In this document: positions 19,206 to 28,976 of the stretch, piece after piece
Numbering within the stretch: position 1 is the stretch's first letter
Layout: every line of letters begins with the position of its first letter
DNA from: Apibacter adventoris
GTDB taxonomy: Bacteria; Bacteroidota; Bacteroidia; Flavobacteriales; Weeksellaceae
DNA length: 64,000 nucleotides
Direction: 5' to 3'
NCBI RefSeq assembly: GCF_002964975.1
Contig: NZ_PSZM01000024.1
Coordinates: 62,001 to 126,000 of the forward strand
Program-made: the position numbers and the translations under genes
Notes under the pieces: generated by a model
The model's database searches: none
Told to the model about the DNA's origin: nothing
Seen by the model: the letters and a program-made list of their open reading frames with translations, nothing else

Positions 19206-20447
19206 TTATTCAAACTCTCTGATAGTTAATTTAATGATTTCTAAACATTCTTTTATTTGTTTTTCTGTAATAGTAAGAGGAGGTGCAAATCTAATTATGT
19301 TGGTATGAGTCGGCTTAGCCAATAGTCCACGATCCTTTAATTTAAGACATATTTCCCAAGCCAGTTCTTTATATGAAGAATTATTAATAATAAGAGCATT
19401 TAGTAATCCTTTACCTCTAATTTGTTTGGCAATTTTAGAATTTTCACAAAAAGTTTTCATTTTATTTCTAAATATCAATCCCATATCATAAGCATTTTTT
19501 GCTAAGTTTTCTTCTTGTATTACTTGCAATGATGCAATACCAATTGCTGCAGCCATAGGGTTCCCTCCAAATGTAGATCCGTGTTGTCCTGGTTTTATAA
19601 CATTCATAATTTCTTTGTTTGATAATACCACAGAAATAGGATAGGTTCCTCCGGAAAGAGCTTTACCCAAAATTAAAATATCTGGTTTTATATCTTCATA
19701 ATCACAAGCTAATAGTTTCCCGGTTCTAGCAATTCCGGTCTGTATCTCATCACCAATAAAAAGGACAGAGTGGGATTTACATATATCATAGCATGCTTTT
19801 AAATATCCATCATCTGGTACATAGGCTCCTGCCTCCCCTTGAATAGGCTCAACTAAAAAACCCGTTATATTGGAATTTTCATTTATAATTTTTTCCAAAG
19901 CCTGAACATTATTATAAGGAATTTTTATAAATCCGGGAGTAAACGGTCCATAATGAGTAGATGCTTCAGTATCAGATGAAAAAGAAATAATAGTAGTAGT
20001 TCTTCCATGGAAATTATTTTCGCAAACAACGATTTGAGCCTCATTTTCTTTAATTCCTTTAGATTCATAACCCCATTTACGGCAAAGTTTTATCGCTGTT
20101 TCAACCGCCTCTGCACCTGTATTCATAGGAAGAACTTTTTCATAACCAAAGTAATCTGTTATATATTTTTCAAATATTCCTAATTTATTATTATAAAAAG
20201 CTCTTGAGGTAAGTGTTAATTTTTTAGATTGTTCAATGAGTGTGTTTATAATTTTTGGATGGCAATGTCCTTGATTGACAGCTGAATAAGCGGATAAGAA
20301 GTCATAATATTTTTTTCCTTCAACATCCCATAAAAAAACCCCTTCTCCTTTTTCTAATACAACAGGTAAGGGATGATAGTTGTGAGCTCCATATTCATTT
20401 TCGTATTCCATTAAATGAAGTGGAGATAATTTTGGTTCCATGAACAA
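19206..20447 (-). CDS. rocD: Ornithine--oxo-acid transaminase
   Basis: PLP enzyme converting ornithine and 2-oxoglutarate to glutamate semialdehyde and glutamate. It has 413 residues and opens with MEYENEYGAHNYHPLPVVLE, characteristic of ornithine aminotransferases. The PLP lysine lies in DILILGKALSGGTYP, and the GEIQTGIARTGK-like segment (FIGDEIQTGIARTGK) precedes it. The start could be the first or the third codon (MFMEPK). It leads a small operon with the MazG-like gene and aroA. Confidence 0.93.
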   Translation of the reverse strand: MFMEPKLSPLHLMEYENEYGAHNYHPLPVVLEKGEGVFLWDVEGKKYYDFLSAYSAVNQGHCHPKIINTLIEQSKKLTLTSRAFYNNKLGIFEKYITDYFGYEKVLPMNTGAEAVETAIKLCRKWGYESKGIKENEAQIVVCENNFHGRTTTIISFSSDTEASTHYGPFTPGFIKIPYNNVQALEKIINENSNITGFLVEPIQGEAGAYVPDDGYLKACYDICKSHSVLFIGDEIQTGIARTGKLLACDYEDIKPDILILGKALSGGTYPISVVLSNKEIMNVIKPGQHGSTFGGNPMAAAIGIASLQVIQEENLAKNAYDMGLIFRNKMKTFCENSKIAKQIRGKGLLNALIINNSSYKELAWEICLKLKDRGLLAKPTHTNIIRFAPPLTITEKQIKECLEIIKLTIREFE

Positions 20448-20477
20448 ATTTATTTTTTGCTAAATTAATTAAAAATT

Positions 20478-20723
20478 ATGGGAATTTTAAATTTAGTAAA
20501 ATCAGGTTTATTATTTTACCTTACAATGCATGGAGACTCAAATTTTATAGGCAATCCTTTATTACAAAATAATTTCTACTCATTGCAAGGAAATATCCCA
20601 ATTAAAAAGGAAACGTATCAACTTACTTATATCAATAAAAATTCAACTTTAGCTGAAAATTCCTTAGGTATTATAAAGACTAGAACATTCAATAAATGTA
20701 ACTTTTATTTAAAAAATTACTGA
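20478..20723 (+). CDS. doubtful 81-residue reading frame
   Basis: An open frame in the 350-base gap between the divergent rocD and xerD genes, starting MGILNLVKSGLLFYLTMHG. There is no recognisable domain, no clear ribosome-binding site, and the composition matches AT-rich spacer. It may be a remnant or chance; it is listed because it fills most of the gap. Confidence 0.2.
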   Translation: MGILNLVKSGLLFYLTMHGDSNFIGNPLLQNNFYSLQGNIPIKKETYQLTYINKNSTLAENSLGIIKTRTFNKCNFYLKNY

Positions 20724-20782
20724 TCTTTTAGAATTTTTAAAATAAGCATGTTTACATTAATCTATAAATTAAACAAAAATAG

Positions 20783-20790
20783 TAGCTTTG
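20783..20790 (+). promoter_or_regulatory. -7 element close to the xerD start
   Basis: TAGCTTTG matches the Bacteroidota TAnnTTTG element exactly and ends eight bases before the preferred xerD ATG at 20799. It argues against the longer frame that begins at 20748. No clear TTG sits at the -33 distance. Transcription from here would give a very short or absent leader. Confidence 0.5.
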
Positions 20791-20798
20791 CAAAAATA

Positions 20799-21710
20799 AT
20801 GGATTGGAATTCTGCTTTTATAGATTTTAATGAATATTTGTTGTTGGAGAAAGGGCTTTCTCAGAACACACAATTAGCATATATAAGGGATTTAAATAAA
20901 TTAAGAATATTTGCTGAACTACATAACGAATCTAACCCTTGTTTGATAGATAAATTTTTTATGCAGGATTTTGTATATGATTTTGCTAAAAAAACAAAGT
21001 CAGATAAATCCCAAGCAAGATTAATATCATCTTTAAAAGCCTTTTTTAATTTTTTACAAATAGAAGATAGGAGGGAAGACAATCCTGTAGAACTGATTGA
21101 AAGTCCCAAAATCGGGCTTAGATTACCGGATACTCTAAGTCATTCAGAAATTGAAAAAATTATTTCAACAATAGATTTATCAATGCCTGAAGGAACAAGA
21201 AATCGGACCATTATTGAAACATTGTATGGATGTGGTCTGCGAGTATCAGAATTAGTAAATTTAAAATTATCAGATTTATTTTTTGAAGAAAATTTTATAA
21301 GGGTGATTGGTAAAGGAGATAAGCAAAGATTAGTACCTATATCAGATTGGACCATCAAATATATTACTATTTATAAAGAAACTGTGCGATCACATCAAAA
21401 TATAAAGCCTAAAAATGAAGATATTTTATTTTTAAATAGAAGGGGAGGAAAATTAACCCGAGAGATGATATTTATAATAGTTAAAGATGCTGCAGAAAGG
21501 GCAGGAATTTGTAAAAAAGTTTCCCCACATACTTTCAGACATTCTTTTGCTACTGTTTTATTAAAAAATGGTGCTGATTTACGATCTATTCAACAAATGT
21601 TAGGACATGAAAGTATTACTACTACTGAAATATATACACATTTAGATAAACAGCAACTCCGAGATGCAATTGAAAAATATCACCCTTTTTATAGAAAAAA
21701 TTTAGAATGA
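20799..21710 (+). CDS. xerD: Tyrosine recombinase XerD/XerC
   Basis: Site-specific recombinase for chromosome dimer resolution. I choose the ATG at 20799 (MDWNSAFIDFNEYLLLEKGLS), giving 303 residues, close to the 298-300 of the family; a longer frame from 20748 adds 17 unlike residues and would span the -7 element. Catalytic residues are seen in TLYGCGLRVSELVNLKL (Arg), the Lys of VIGKGDKQR, HTFRHSFATVLL (His and Arg), MLGHESITTTEIYTH (His and Tyr). The stop overlaps the next start as ATGA. XerC versus XerD cannot be settled; Bacteroidota often annotate this one as XerD. Confidence 0.93.
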   Translation: MDWNSAFIDFNEYLLLEKGLSQNTQLAYIRDLNKLRIFAELHNESNPCLIDKFFMQDFVYDFAKKTKSDKSQARLISSLKAFFNFLQIEDRREDNPVELIESPKIGLRLPDTLSHSEIEKIISTIDLSMPEGTRNRTIIETLYGCGLRVSELVNLKLSDLFFEENFIRVIGKGDKQRLVPISDWTIKYITIYKETVRSHQNIKPKNEDILFLNRRGGKLTREMIFIIVKDAAERAGICKKVSPHTFRHSFATVLLKNGADLRSIQQMLGHESITTTEIYTHLDKQQLRDAIEKYHPFYRKNLE

Positions 21711-22204
21711 TGTCTGTAAATATAATACAACATAAAAAAGAAGCATTAAAGAAGCAGGAAACTCATAAAAAATATTTAGAAAAATTAAAAAGTAAGAGGC
21801 CTAAAAAACTTGATGTAATTATGCAGGAAATACATCAAAATGTTTTTAAAAATGTAGATTGTTTAAAATGTGCAAATTGTTGTAAAATAACAGGTCCCTT
21901 ATATACGGAAAGAGATATAGAAAGAATATCTAAAAATTTACATATAAAAGCTTCTGAATTTATAGAGAAATATTTATATAAAGATGAAGATAATGATTGG
22001 GTATTAAAACAATTGCCATGTCCATTCTTAGATTCAGAAAATTATTGTTTGATTTATGAATTTCGCCCCAAAGCTTGTAAAGAATATCCACATACAGATC
22101 GAAAGAAGTTTTATCAGATTAATAAATTAACCTTGCAAAATACTTTAATATGTCCGGCAACCTACAAAGTTGTTGAAGAATTAATAAAAAAACTACCTTT
22201 GTAA
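21707..22204 (+). CDS. YkgJ-family cysteine cluster protein
   Basis: A 165-residue protein with the zinc/iron-chelating pattern: CLKCANCCKITGPLYTERD (CxxCxxCC) near residues 48-66, then CPFLDSENYCLIYEFRPKAC and a last Cys near 150. This is the YkgJ/UPF0153 family; its exact function is unknown and an iron-sulfur or zinc ligand role is assumed. It overlaps xerD by four bases (ATGA), so the two are cotranscribed, and overlaps the next convergent gene by 12 bases. Confidence 0.85.
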   Translation: MMSVNIIQHKKEALKKQETHKKYLEKLKSKRPKKLDVIMQEIHQNVFKNVDCLKCANCCKITGPLYTERDIERISKNLHIKASEFIEKYLYKDEDNDWVLKQLPCPFLDSENYCLIYEFRPKACKEYPHTDRKKFYQINKLTLQNTLICPATYKVVEELIKKLPL

Positions 22205-22624
22205 ATTAACTTTTTTGTTCTTTTTGTTTTGCAACCATTCTACCAATTGGGCCCCCAACCATGAAAAAGGGAAAAAAATAAAAAACATACATACGATATA
22301 CCAGGTAGGATAACCTTTAAACGTGAAAATAGTAGCAATTGCAGCTATTAAAAGTATAAAACCTATTAACATAGCATAGGCTTTTTTCGCTGTTTTAACT
22401 ATTAAAGCACATACAATTCCTCCCATAAGAGAAGCTATCCCTGAGGAAATTAATAAAGCTATAAAAAATTCTACTTTAGCAGTTCTTACAACCGACCTCC
22501 AATGTTCTATAGGTAATCCCTTATAATCAAAAGGAATCCAGTAAGAATTAATCATTACAGAAAAAGTAATTATAGCCAAAGCTACAAATAAACCTGCTAT
22601 TACAGCAATTGTGTTTCTAATCAT
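22193..22624 (-). CDS. small four-helix membrane protein, unknown
   Basis: A 143-residue protein with about four hydrophobic segments (near 5-27, 50-75, 80-100 and 105-125) and a basic tail. The sequence starts MIRNTIAVIAGLFVALAIITF. I do not recognise a family. It is nine bases downstream of the ridA stop and probably the last gene of an lptD-ridA transcript. Its end overlaps the convergent YkgJ-like gene by 12 bases. Confidence 0.7.
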   Translation of the reverse strand: MIRNTIAVIAGLFVALAIITFSVMINSYWIPFDYKGLPIEHWRSVVRTAKVEFFIALLISSGIASLMGGIVCALIVKTAKKAYAMLIGFILLIAAIATIFTFKGYPTWYIVCMFFIFFPFSWLGAQLVEWLQNKKNKKVNLQR

Positions 22625-22632
22625 TTTTATGT

Positions 22633-23010
22633 TTATTCAGAAGCTATTACTGAAATTTCTATTTTAACATTTTTAGGCAAAGCAACTACTTGTACACATT
22701 CTCTAGCTGGAAAAATTTCTGAAAAATAAGAAGCATATATTTCATTTACTATTCCAAAATCCTTTATATCTGTTAAAAAAATAGTAGATTTAATTATGTT
22801 ATTACATGTAAGATTTGCTTTTTTTAGAATGGCTTCTATATTTTTCATTACCTGCTGGGTTTGTTCTTCAATGCCTGTAGGGATTTCATTTGTTGATGGA
22901 TGAACAGGAATTTGCCCCGAAATGAATAATAGATTATTTATTTTTATTGCTTGCGAATAAGGTCCTATAGCTGCAGGAGCCTTAGTGGTATTTATTATAT
23001 TTTTAGACAT
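22633..23010 (-). CDS. ridA: RidA-family reactive intermediate deaminase
   Basis: A 125-residue Rid protein (YjgF/YER057c/UK114). It hydrolyses reactive enamine/imine intermediates such as 2-aminoacrylate. Family signatures are AAIGPYSQAIKINNLLFISGQIP at the N-terminus and FPARECVQVVALPKN near 100-115, the Arg there being the substrate-binding residue. The length is typical. It follows lptD after 38 bases. Confidence 0.93.
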   Translation of the reverse strand: MSKNIINTTKAPAAIGPYSQAIKINNLLFISGQIPVHPSTNEIPTGIEEQTQQVMKNIEAILKKANLTCNNIIKSTIFLTDIKDFGIVNEIYASYFSEIFPARECVQVVALPKNVKIEISVIASE

Positions 23011-23048
23011 TTTTTATGTTAATTTAATTTTATAAATATAAAAAAAAT

Positions 23049-25655
23049 TTAAAAATTAGTGTTATCATTAAAATTTCTTGCTTCATATTTTATAGCATCT
23101 TTTAAAAGATTTGCCTTAATTCCTATATAAAAATCCCATGTTTTATTATAACCAGAAGAGATAGGAACCCAATTAAAACTAATATTAAAGCTACGTAAAT
23201 CTCGCATAAATCCAAGGCGGGTATAACCAAACTCTCTACTTTCCATATCATAATTTGTAGATCCGGTTATTTTCCAGTAAGGAGACGGAGAAACTTCACC
23301 TGTTATATTTACTGTGGCAGATGTAGTTGAAAATCTGTTATATTCTTTAGTATGAGAATAGTTTAATCCAATATTCAATTTCCATGGAATATAGAAATGA
23401 GCGTAATTTTCGTCATCAAAATAATATTTTTCATATCTAATTTGTCCCTGTTTATTATATTTTTTGGAATAATTATCTTCTTTTATTCCAAATAAGGACG
23501 GATCTAAAGAAAAATTTAACCCCATAGTATAACTGGCAATTGTAAAATATCCAAACTTATCTACCATATGTCCAAAATTGTTATTTGTGGGATTGTCAAA
23601 TACTATTTTGTAAGGGTTAATTTTCATTCCATAATTAATTTTTAGTTTGGAATTGAAAACAGAAGAAGATCCTGTTGCAATTAAAGGAGACCATTTTAAT
23701 GAATCTGCAGCGAAATTATAACCGGTAGAAATATTTAAAGCTTCAAATATTTTTATTTTTTTCACTCCACTTTTTTCATTTTTGTCTCTTACTTTCATTT
23801 CCAAATTATTTGCTATGGAGATAGAAACTGAACTATTTTCAATATTAGAAGGATCCCCCAATATTCCACCTTCGAAATAAGAATATTTAATTTTTTGCCC
23901 TGATTGATTTATGTAGGTCCCATAATACCCCCATGAATCACTGGAAAAATCAGGCATATAGTTATAACTGATAGTAGGGGATATCATGTGTCTAATTGAC
24001 TCTATAACTCCTCCTTTTTTAAATTTTGCCATTCCATATAATGTAGTGCTAATACTAGCAGACCCACCAAAAGTACGGTAAGATTTAAAACCATTATGAT
24101 TGTTAATTTCTAGTTTATTTTCAGTAAGGTTATAATCTTTTTTAATCGTTTTGGTTGTCCAGGCCTCTTTATAATTTCCATTAATACCTATTTGAAAATA
24201 ATTGAAAATATTAGCAGTAGTTCCAAAATTTGTTTGATTTGTTATGCCATTTTTAGAATTATCAAACATTTTAGAGGTAAAAATGTCATCCATGGTAGTA
24301 TTAACTGTATTTTGAAGGTTCATTTTGTAATCCATGTAGATGTTTTGGAACATGCCTTTTTTAGCACCTGATTTGGGTGAAAAAGGATAAACCTGCGGCA
24401 TAGTTACAGATAAGTTGGGTAATATCATTGTTACATCTCCCGAATTTGAATTTCCCGATGTAATGTTTTGAGAAGCAGATGCATTTAAAGAAATAGTTAA
24501 AGGGTTATTATTGAATCTTTTTACTAAAGAGATTGAGGACGAAGCTTGGTTATTATTTACACTTCCATTCAGTGCATTTTGATTATATATGCTATTATTA
24601 TAATAATTTTGGCTTACAAAATTAATAGCTGAATTAAAAGAAAGGGTAGGATTGGCTTTGGAATCCTGATAGTGAGACCATACTACTCTATAGTTTTCAA
24701 TTTCCGAATAATCATCTAAACCTTTTGTGCTGGTTATATTTTTTTCGTAAATAATATTAAAATTTCCTGAATATTTATATCTTTTAACATATCTCAATTT
24801 GTTGTCTGTCATCCAACTACCCTTAGTGTAAACACCAAACCGGCTTTCCAAATCTAAATATTCTCCGATGGGAACATAAAATCCCCATCTTTCAAGGTAA
24901 AACCCTTTAGTTTGTCTTTCTCCAAAGGTACCAATAAGAACTCCTGCTTCTCTTTTTTTACCAGAAGAAGGTAGATATAGAAAAGGAAGAATAAACGGAG
25001 TTGGGAACTGTTCAATATACATTTGAGTAGGTCCGGCAACCAAAGTTTTTTGGTTTTTTCCCGTAATCATCTTCATTTTGTTGGTTGATAAATGATAGTC
25101 GGGCAAAGAATCTTTTTTAGCTTTAAAGTATTCATCAGTAGTCATAATACCACTTCTCATATAGTAATTTTCATCATCTACTCTTTTAGCCTTTTCCGCT
25201 AATATTACCATTTCATCTTCATCGGTTCTTATATTGAAAGCAGTGCCCTGTTTCGTTTTCATATTGAATACAGCTTCTTTATATTCAAATTTTTTATCCC
25301 CTTGTGTAAAAAGAATATTATCTGTAATTTTTCCTAAACTGTCAGTTTTACCACGCGCAAAAATATCTCCGGAATTCCAGTCAATGACGATATAGTCTGC
25401 TGCAATAGACATATTTTCATAATCGACCTTGGCATTGTGAATTAAATAAGTTAACTTTTTAGAAAACAAATTTCTTATTTCATCTCCTTGAGTGTTAAGA
25501 ATATCTTCAAGTTTTTCTTTTTTATTTTGAATTGTATCTCGGGTTATATGTGTGGAATCTGGGATGCTTTTTCCAACCTTATTCTGTGCTAACAGAATGT
25601 TAAAAATTAGAATAAACAAACAAAGTATACTATATTTGAATCTTGAATTAATCAA
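23049..25655 (-). CDS. lptD: LptD-like LPS-assembly outer membrane protein
   Basis: An 868-residue outer membrane protein with a signal peptide ending LLAQ. Residues about 55-230 form a beta-jellyroll of the OstA/LptA type (VDYENMSIAADYIVIDWNSG, ... VFNMKTKQGTAFNIRT), then FPTPFILPFLYLPSSGKKREAGVLIG, typical of flavobacterial LptD, leads into a large beta-barrel. It would insert lipopolysaccharide in the outer leaflet. It is divergent from the amidase gene; the start (25655) touches the longest possible amidase frame. The barrel part is rich in Asn and Ser as usual for such proteins. Confidence 0.85.
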   Translation of the reverse strand: MINSRFKYSILCLFILIFNILLAQNKVGKSIPDSTHITRDTIQNKKEKLEDILNTQGDEIRNLFSKKLTYLIHNAKVDYENMSIAADYIVIDWNSGDIFARGKTDSLGKITDNILFTQGDKKFEYKEAVFNMKTKQGTAFNIRTDEDEMVILAEKAKRVDDENYYMRSGIMTTDEYFKAKKDSLPDYHLSTNKMKMITGKNQKTLVAGPTQMYIEQFPTPFILPFLYLPSSGKKREAGVLIGTFGERQTKGFYLERWGFYVPIGEYLDLESRFGVYTKGSWMTDNKLRYVKRYKYSGNFNIIYEKNITSTKGLDDYSEIENYRVVWSHYQDSKANPTLSFNSAINFVSQNYYNNSIYNQNALNGSVNNNQASSSISLVKRFNNNPLTISLNASASQNITSGNSNSGDVTMILPNLSVTMPQVYPFSPKSGAKKGMFQNIYMDYKMNLQNTVNTTMDDIFTSKMFDNSKNGITNQTNFGTTANIFNYFQIGINGNYKEAWTTKTIKKDYNLTENKLEINNHNGFKSYRTFGGSASISTTLYGMAKFKKGGVIESIRHMISPTISYNYMPDFSSDSWGYYGTYINQSGQKIKYSYFEGGILGDPSNIENSSVSISIANNLEMKVRDKNEKSGVKKIKIFEALNISTGYNFAADSLKWSPLIATGSSSVFNSKLKINYGMKINPYKIVFDNPTNNNFGHMVDKFGYFTIASYTMGLNFSLDPSLFGIKEDNYSKKYNKQGQIRYEKYYFDDENYAHFYIPWKLNIGLNYSHTKEYNRFSTTSATVNITGEVSPSPYWKITGSTNYDMESREFGYTRLGFMRDLRSFNISFNWVPISSGYNKTWDFYIGIKANLLKDAIKYEARNFNDNTNF

Positions 25656-25711
25656 TGTATATAATTTCAGAGAGAAATTTAAGTGCCAAAATTAATCAAA
25701 AAAAATTTTTA

Positions 25712-26989
25712 ATGCGAGTTTTAACAGTATTTAACTTAAAAAATCTAATAATATTATTTTTAATCTCGATAAGCAGTTTATCATATTCTCAAAAAAAAGA
25801 TTTTGTACTAGTGTTGGATGCCGGTCATGGTGGGAATGATTTTGGAGCCAAAGGTCCTTATGCTTTTGAAAAAGATGTTAACCTTTCTTTAGTTTTAAAA
25901 GTAGGAGCTTTGATTGAGAAAAATAACAAGAATATTAAAGTTATATATACCAGGAAAGTGGATGAATTTATTCCGTTGATGACCAGAGCAGATATCGCAA
26001 ACCGAAACAAAGCAGATTTATTTATATCAATACATTGTAATTCCAGTTCAAGTAGTGCACCTTATGGTACGGAGACTTATGTGTTAGGTGCTCATCGAAA
26101 TAATGACAATTTTAATGTTGCTAAAAGAGAAAATGAGGTTATTTATTTAGAAAAAGATTATAAAAGTACTTATGAAGGTTTTAATCCATCTTCACCAGAA
26201 TCAATTATAGGGCTTACTTTAATGCAGAATGTTTTTTTGGAAAACAGCTTAAAAATAGCTTCTTTGGTTGAAGATAATTTTAAAAATGAAAGTAGGCTGT
26301 CACGAGGAGTAAAGCAAGCAGGTTTTTTAGTTTTGGTACAAACCGCTATGCCCTCTGTTTTAATTGAAACAGGTTTTATATCCAATTATCAAGAAGGGAA
26401 GTATCTTGCTTCAGAAGAAGGACAGAATGTTATAGCTAATGACATTTATGGTGCATTAATAAAATACAAAAAAGAATATGATAAAAAATCTGGAAAAACA
26501 GAAGAGGTAAAAGAAGTAGTAAAAGAAAAACCTCTTGAAAATACTAGCTTAAAAGTACAATTTTTAGCTTCTTTTAATAAATATTTTCCAGGTTCAGCCC
26601 AACTGAGAGGACTTAAAAATATAGAGATTATCAAATCCGGAGGAAAATATATATACTATACGGGAAATACTAATTTGAGGTCTGAAGGAGAAAGCAATTT
26701 GAAAATAGCAAAGGAAGCTGGTTTTACAGATGCTAAAGTTGTAGAATTTAATGATAAAGAATCTTTAAAAAATGAGTATTATACAATTGAAATATTACTT
26801 TCTCCTAAAAAATATAAAGAAAGAGATGCTATTTTTAGAGGACTTAATAATGTAATTAGAGAAAAAAATAATGATGTATATGTTTATACTTGTGGAAAAG
26901 TAACAAATTATGAATCTGCTAAAAGATTACTTGAAAATATAAAAAAAATAGGATTTACTGATGCTGTAATATCTAAATTATCATTCTAA
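25712..26989 (+). CDS. N-acetylmuramoyl-L-alanine amidase (Amidase_3) with SPOR-like tail
   Basis: Periplasmic peptidoglycan amidase that cleaves the stem peptide from MurNAc. I start at the ATG at 25712 (MRVLTVFNLKNLIILFL..., signal peptide ending YSQ); the longer frame from 25655 adds 19 residues overlapping the lptD start. The zinc amidase is seen in LDAGHGGNDFGAKG (His), FISIHCNSSSS (His), and LIETGFISNYQEG (Glu). The C-terminal 150 residues hold a repeated AGFTDAKVVEF / IGFTDAVISKL pattern like a SPOR domain that binds denuded glycan. It converges on asnB with a shared terminator. Confidence 0.9.
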   Translation: MRVLTVFNLKNLIILFLISISSLSYSQKKDFVLVLDAGHGGNDFGAKGPYAFEKDVNLSLVLKVGALIEKNNKNIKVIYTRKVDEFIPLMTRADIANRNKADLFISIHCNSSSSSAPYGTETYVLGAHRNNDNFNVAKRENEVIYLEKDYKSTYEGFNPSSPESIIGLTLMQNVFLENSLKIASLVEDNFKNESRLSRGVKQAGFLVLVQTAMPSVLIETGFISNYQEGKYLASEEGQNVIANDIYGALIKYKKEYDKKSGKTEEVKEVVKEKPLENTSLKVQFLASFNKYFPGSAQLRGLKNIEIIKSGGKYIYYTGNTNLRSEGESNLKIAKEAGFTDAKVVEFNDKESLKNEYYTIEILLSPKKYKERDAIFRGLNNVIREKNNDVYVYTCGKVTNYESAKRLLENIKKIGFTDAVISKLSF

Positions 26990-27091
26990 TTATAATCAAA
27001 ATAATTCAGATTAAAATATAAAATATACTTTACATTTGAATAAATACTATTTATTAATGAAGTGTTTATTTTTTACGAAATAATAAATTAT

Positions 27092-27130
27092 AATAAAATC
27101 GGCTTGAAATTTTTTCAAGCCGATTTTATT
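27092..27130. terminator. bidirectional terminator between amidase gene and asnB
   Basis: Perfect 18-bp inverted repeat, AATAAAATCGGCTTGAAA (27092-27109) and its complement (27113-27130), with a three-base loop. It lies between convergent genes, seven bases from the asnB stop. Confidence 0.88.
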
Positions 27131-27136
27131 ATGTCT

Positions 27137-28801
27137 TTATATAGCATCAGTATGTACCGTTTTTACAGCTCTACCTGAAGGATCAGGATTATTTTTAAAA
27201 GCTTCATCCCATTCTAATGCAACAGCAGAACTGCAAGCTACAGATGGAACAGATGGAACTGTATGAGCAGCTGCGGGAGATGGAAAATGTTCTTCAAATA
27301 TTGTTCTAAACCAATATTCTTCTTTTGTCATAGGTGGATTAATAGGAAAACGTTCAGCAGCCCTTTCCATTTGTTTATCACTTACTTTTTCATTAGCTTT
27401 TTCTTTTAATGTATCAATCCATGAATAACCTACTCCATCAGAAAATTGTTCTTTTTGTCTCCAAGCAACATCTTCGGGCAAATAATCTTCAAAAGCTTTA
27501 CGTAAAATATACTTTTCAATCTTTCCATTTCCACACATTTTATCTTTAGGGTTCACACTCATAGCTATATCCATAAATTCTCTGTCCAAGAAAGGAACAC
27601 GTCCTTCTACACCCCAAGCCATTAAAGATTTGTTAGCTCTGAGGCAGTCATATAAATGAAGTTTGTCCAGTTTTCTTACAGTTTCCTCATGAAAAGCTTG
27701 AGCATTTGGCGCTTTATGGAAATATAAATAACCTCCGAAAATTTCATCAGATCCTTCTCCGGATAAAACCATTTTTACTCCCATTGATTTTATATATCGG
27801 GCTAGTAAATACATGGGAGTAGAGGCTCGTATAGTAGTTACATCATAAGTTTCTACGTGATAAATTACATCACTTAGAGCATCTAGAGCTTCTTCTATAG
27901 TAAAATGAATTTCATGATGAACCGTACCTATATAATCGGCTACTTTTCTTGCAGCCAATAAATCAGGAGCACCTTTTAATCCAATGGCAAAAGAATGCAA
28001 TTGAGGCCACCATGCTTCGGATTTATTATCATCTTCAATTCTTTTACTGGCATATTTTTTTGCAATTGCAGAAATAATAGAGGAGTCTAATCCTCCAGAA
28101 AGTAAAACACCATAAGGAACATCAGACATAAGTTGACGATGCACAGCGTCTTCAAGCCCTTTTTTTAGTTTTTCAATATCCGTTTTATTCTCTTTGACAT
28201 TATCGAAGCTCATCCAATCTCTGTGATACCAGGATTTGATTTCACCATCAGGGCTATAAAAGTATTTTCCTGGTTCAAATTCTTTAATATCCGGACATAC
28301 TCCTTCTAAAGATTTTAATTCGCTGGCTACATAAAATTGTCCTTTATCATCATATCCCATGTATAATGGAATAATCCCCATATGATCTCTTCCTACTAAA
28401 TAGGCATTTTTAATTTTATCATATAGGACAAATGAATATATACCTGATATATCTTCAAATAATTTAATTCCTTTTTCTTTATATAAAGCTAGAATTACTT
28501 CACAGTCCGATTGAGTTTGAAAATTATATTTACCTTTAAATTTTTCACGAATATCTTTATGGTTATAAATTTCTCCGTTTACGGCGAGTATTAAATTTTT
28601 GTCTTCACTAAATAAAGGCTGTCCGCCAGAAGCAATATCTACAATTGATAATCGCTCATGTACTAAAATACTTTTGTCATCACAATAAACCCCAGACCAA
28701 TCGGGACCTCTATGACGAATTTTTTTTGCCATTTTTAAAACCTCAGGTCTTAAGGTATTACTATTCTCTTTTAATTCGAAAACACCAACAAATCCACACA
28801 T
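27137..28801 (-). CDS. asnB: Asparagine synthase B (glutamine-hydrolysing)
   Basis: Makes asparagine from aspartate, ATP and glutamine. At 554 residues it has the length of E. coli AsnB. Cys2 (MCGFVGVFE) is the glutaminase nucleophile after Met removal. Glutamine-binding RLSIVD and NGEIYNHKDIR follow, and the synthetase pyrophosphate loop is LLSGGLDSSIISAIA near residue 235, with VLSGEGSDEIFGGY near 345. It is monocistronic; the terminator of the upstream rdgB gene separates them. The C-terminal SPAAAHTVPSVPS tail is characteristic of this AsnB type. Confidence 0.96.
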   Translation of the reverse strand: MCGFVGVFELKENSNTLRPEVLKMAKKIRHRGPDWSGVYCDDKSILVHERLSIVDIASGGQPLFSEDKNLILAVNGEIYNHKDIREKFKGKYNFQTQSDCEVILALYKEKGIKLFEDISGIYSFVLYDKIKNAYLVGRDHMGIIPLYMGYDDKGQFYVASELKSLEGVCPDIKEFEPGKYFYSPDGEIKSWYHRDWMSFDNVKENKTDIEKLKKGLEDAVHRQLMSDVPYGVLLSGGLDSSIISAIAKKYASKRIEDDNKSEAWWPQLHSFAIGLKGAPDLLAARKVADYIGTVHHEIHFTIEEALDALSDVIYHVETYDVTTIRASTPMYLLARYIKSMGVKMVLSGEGSDEIFGGYLYFHKAPNAQAFHEETVRKLDKLHLYDCLRANKSLMAWGVEGRVPFLDREFMDIAMSVNPKDKMCGNGKIEKYILRKAFEDYLPEDVAWRQKEQFSDGVGYSWIDTLKEKANEKVSDKQMERAAERFPINPPMTKEEYWFRTIFEEHFPSPAAAHTVPSVPSVACSSAVALEWDEAFKNNPDPSGRAVKTVHTDAI

Positions 28802-28858
28802 GTTATATTAATTAATAATTGAAAGCAAATTTCCGACTATTATTATTAATTAACTACT

Positions 28859-28903
28859 AAAAACAAAAAATCAATTTATTTATTAAATTGATTTTTTGTT
28901 TTT
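28859..28903. terminator. terminator between rdgB and asnB
   Basis: Twenty-base inverted repeat, AAAAACAAAAAATCAATTTA (28859-28878) and its complement (28884-28903), loop of five. It lies about 75 bases beyond the rdgB stop and just ahead of asnB, both on the minus strand, so it likely ends the rdgB transcript. Confidence 0.75.
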
Positions 28904-28976
28904 AATTTATATTTTAAACTGAAAAACATAAGAATGTTTCGTTTTAGTTGTAAAAATAAAGAAGGTAAAAATGGAT

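Noticed and set aside
20748-20798. N-terminal extension of XerD
   Set aside because: The extra 17 residues span an exact -7 element, and the ATG at 20799 gives the normal family length.
22193-22204. Overlap of the YkgJ-like and membrane protein genes as a sign of misannotation
   Set aside because: Twelve bases between convergent genes is ordinary; both frames are supported to their ends.
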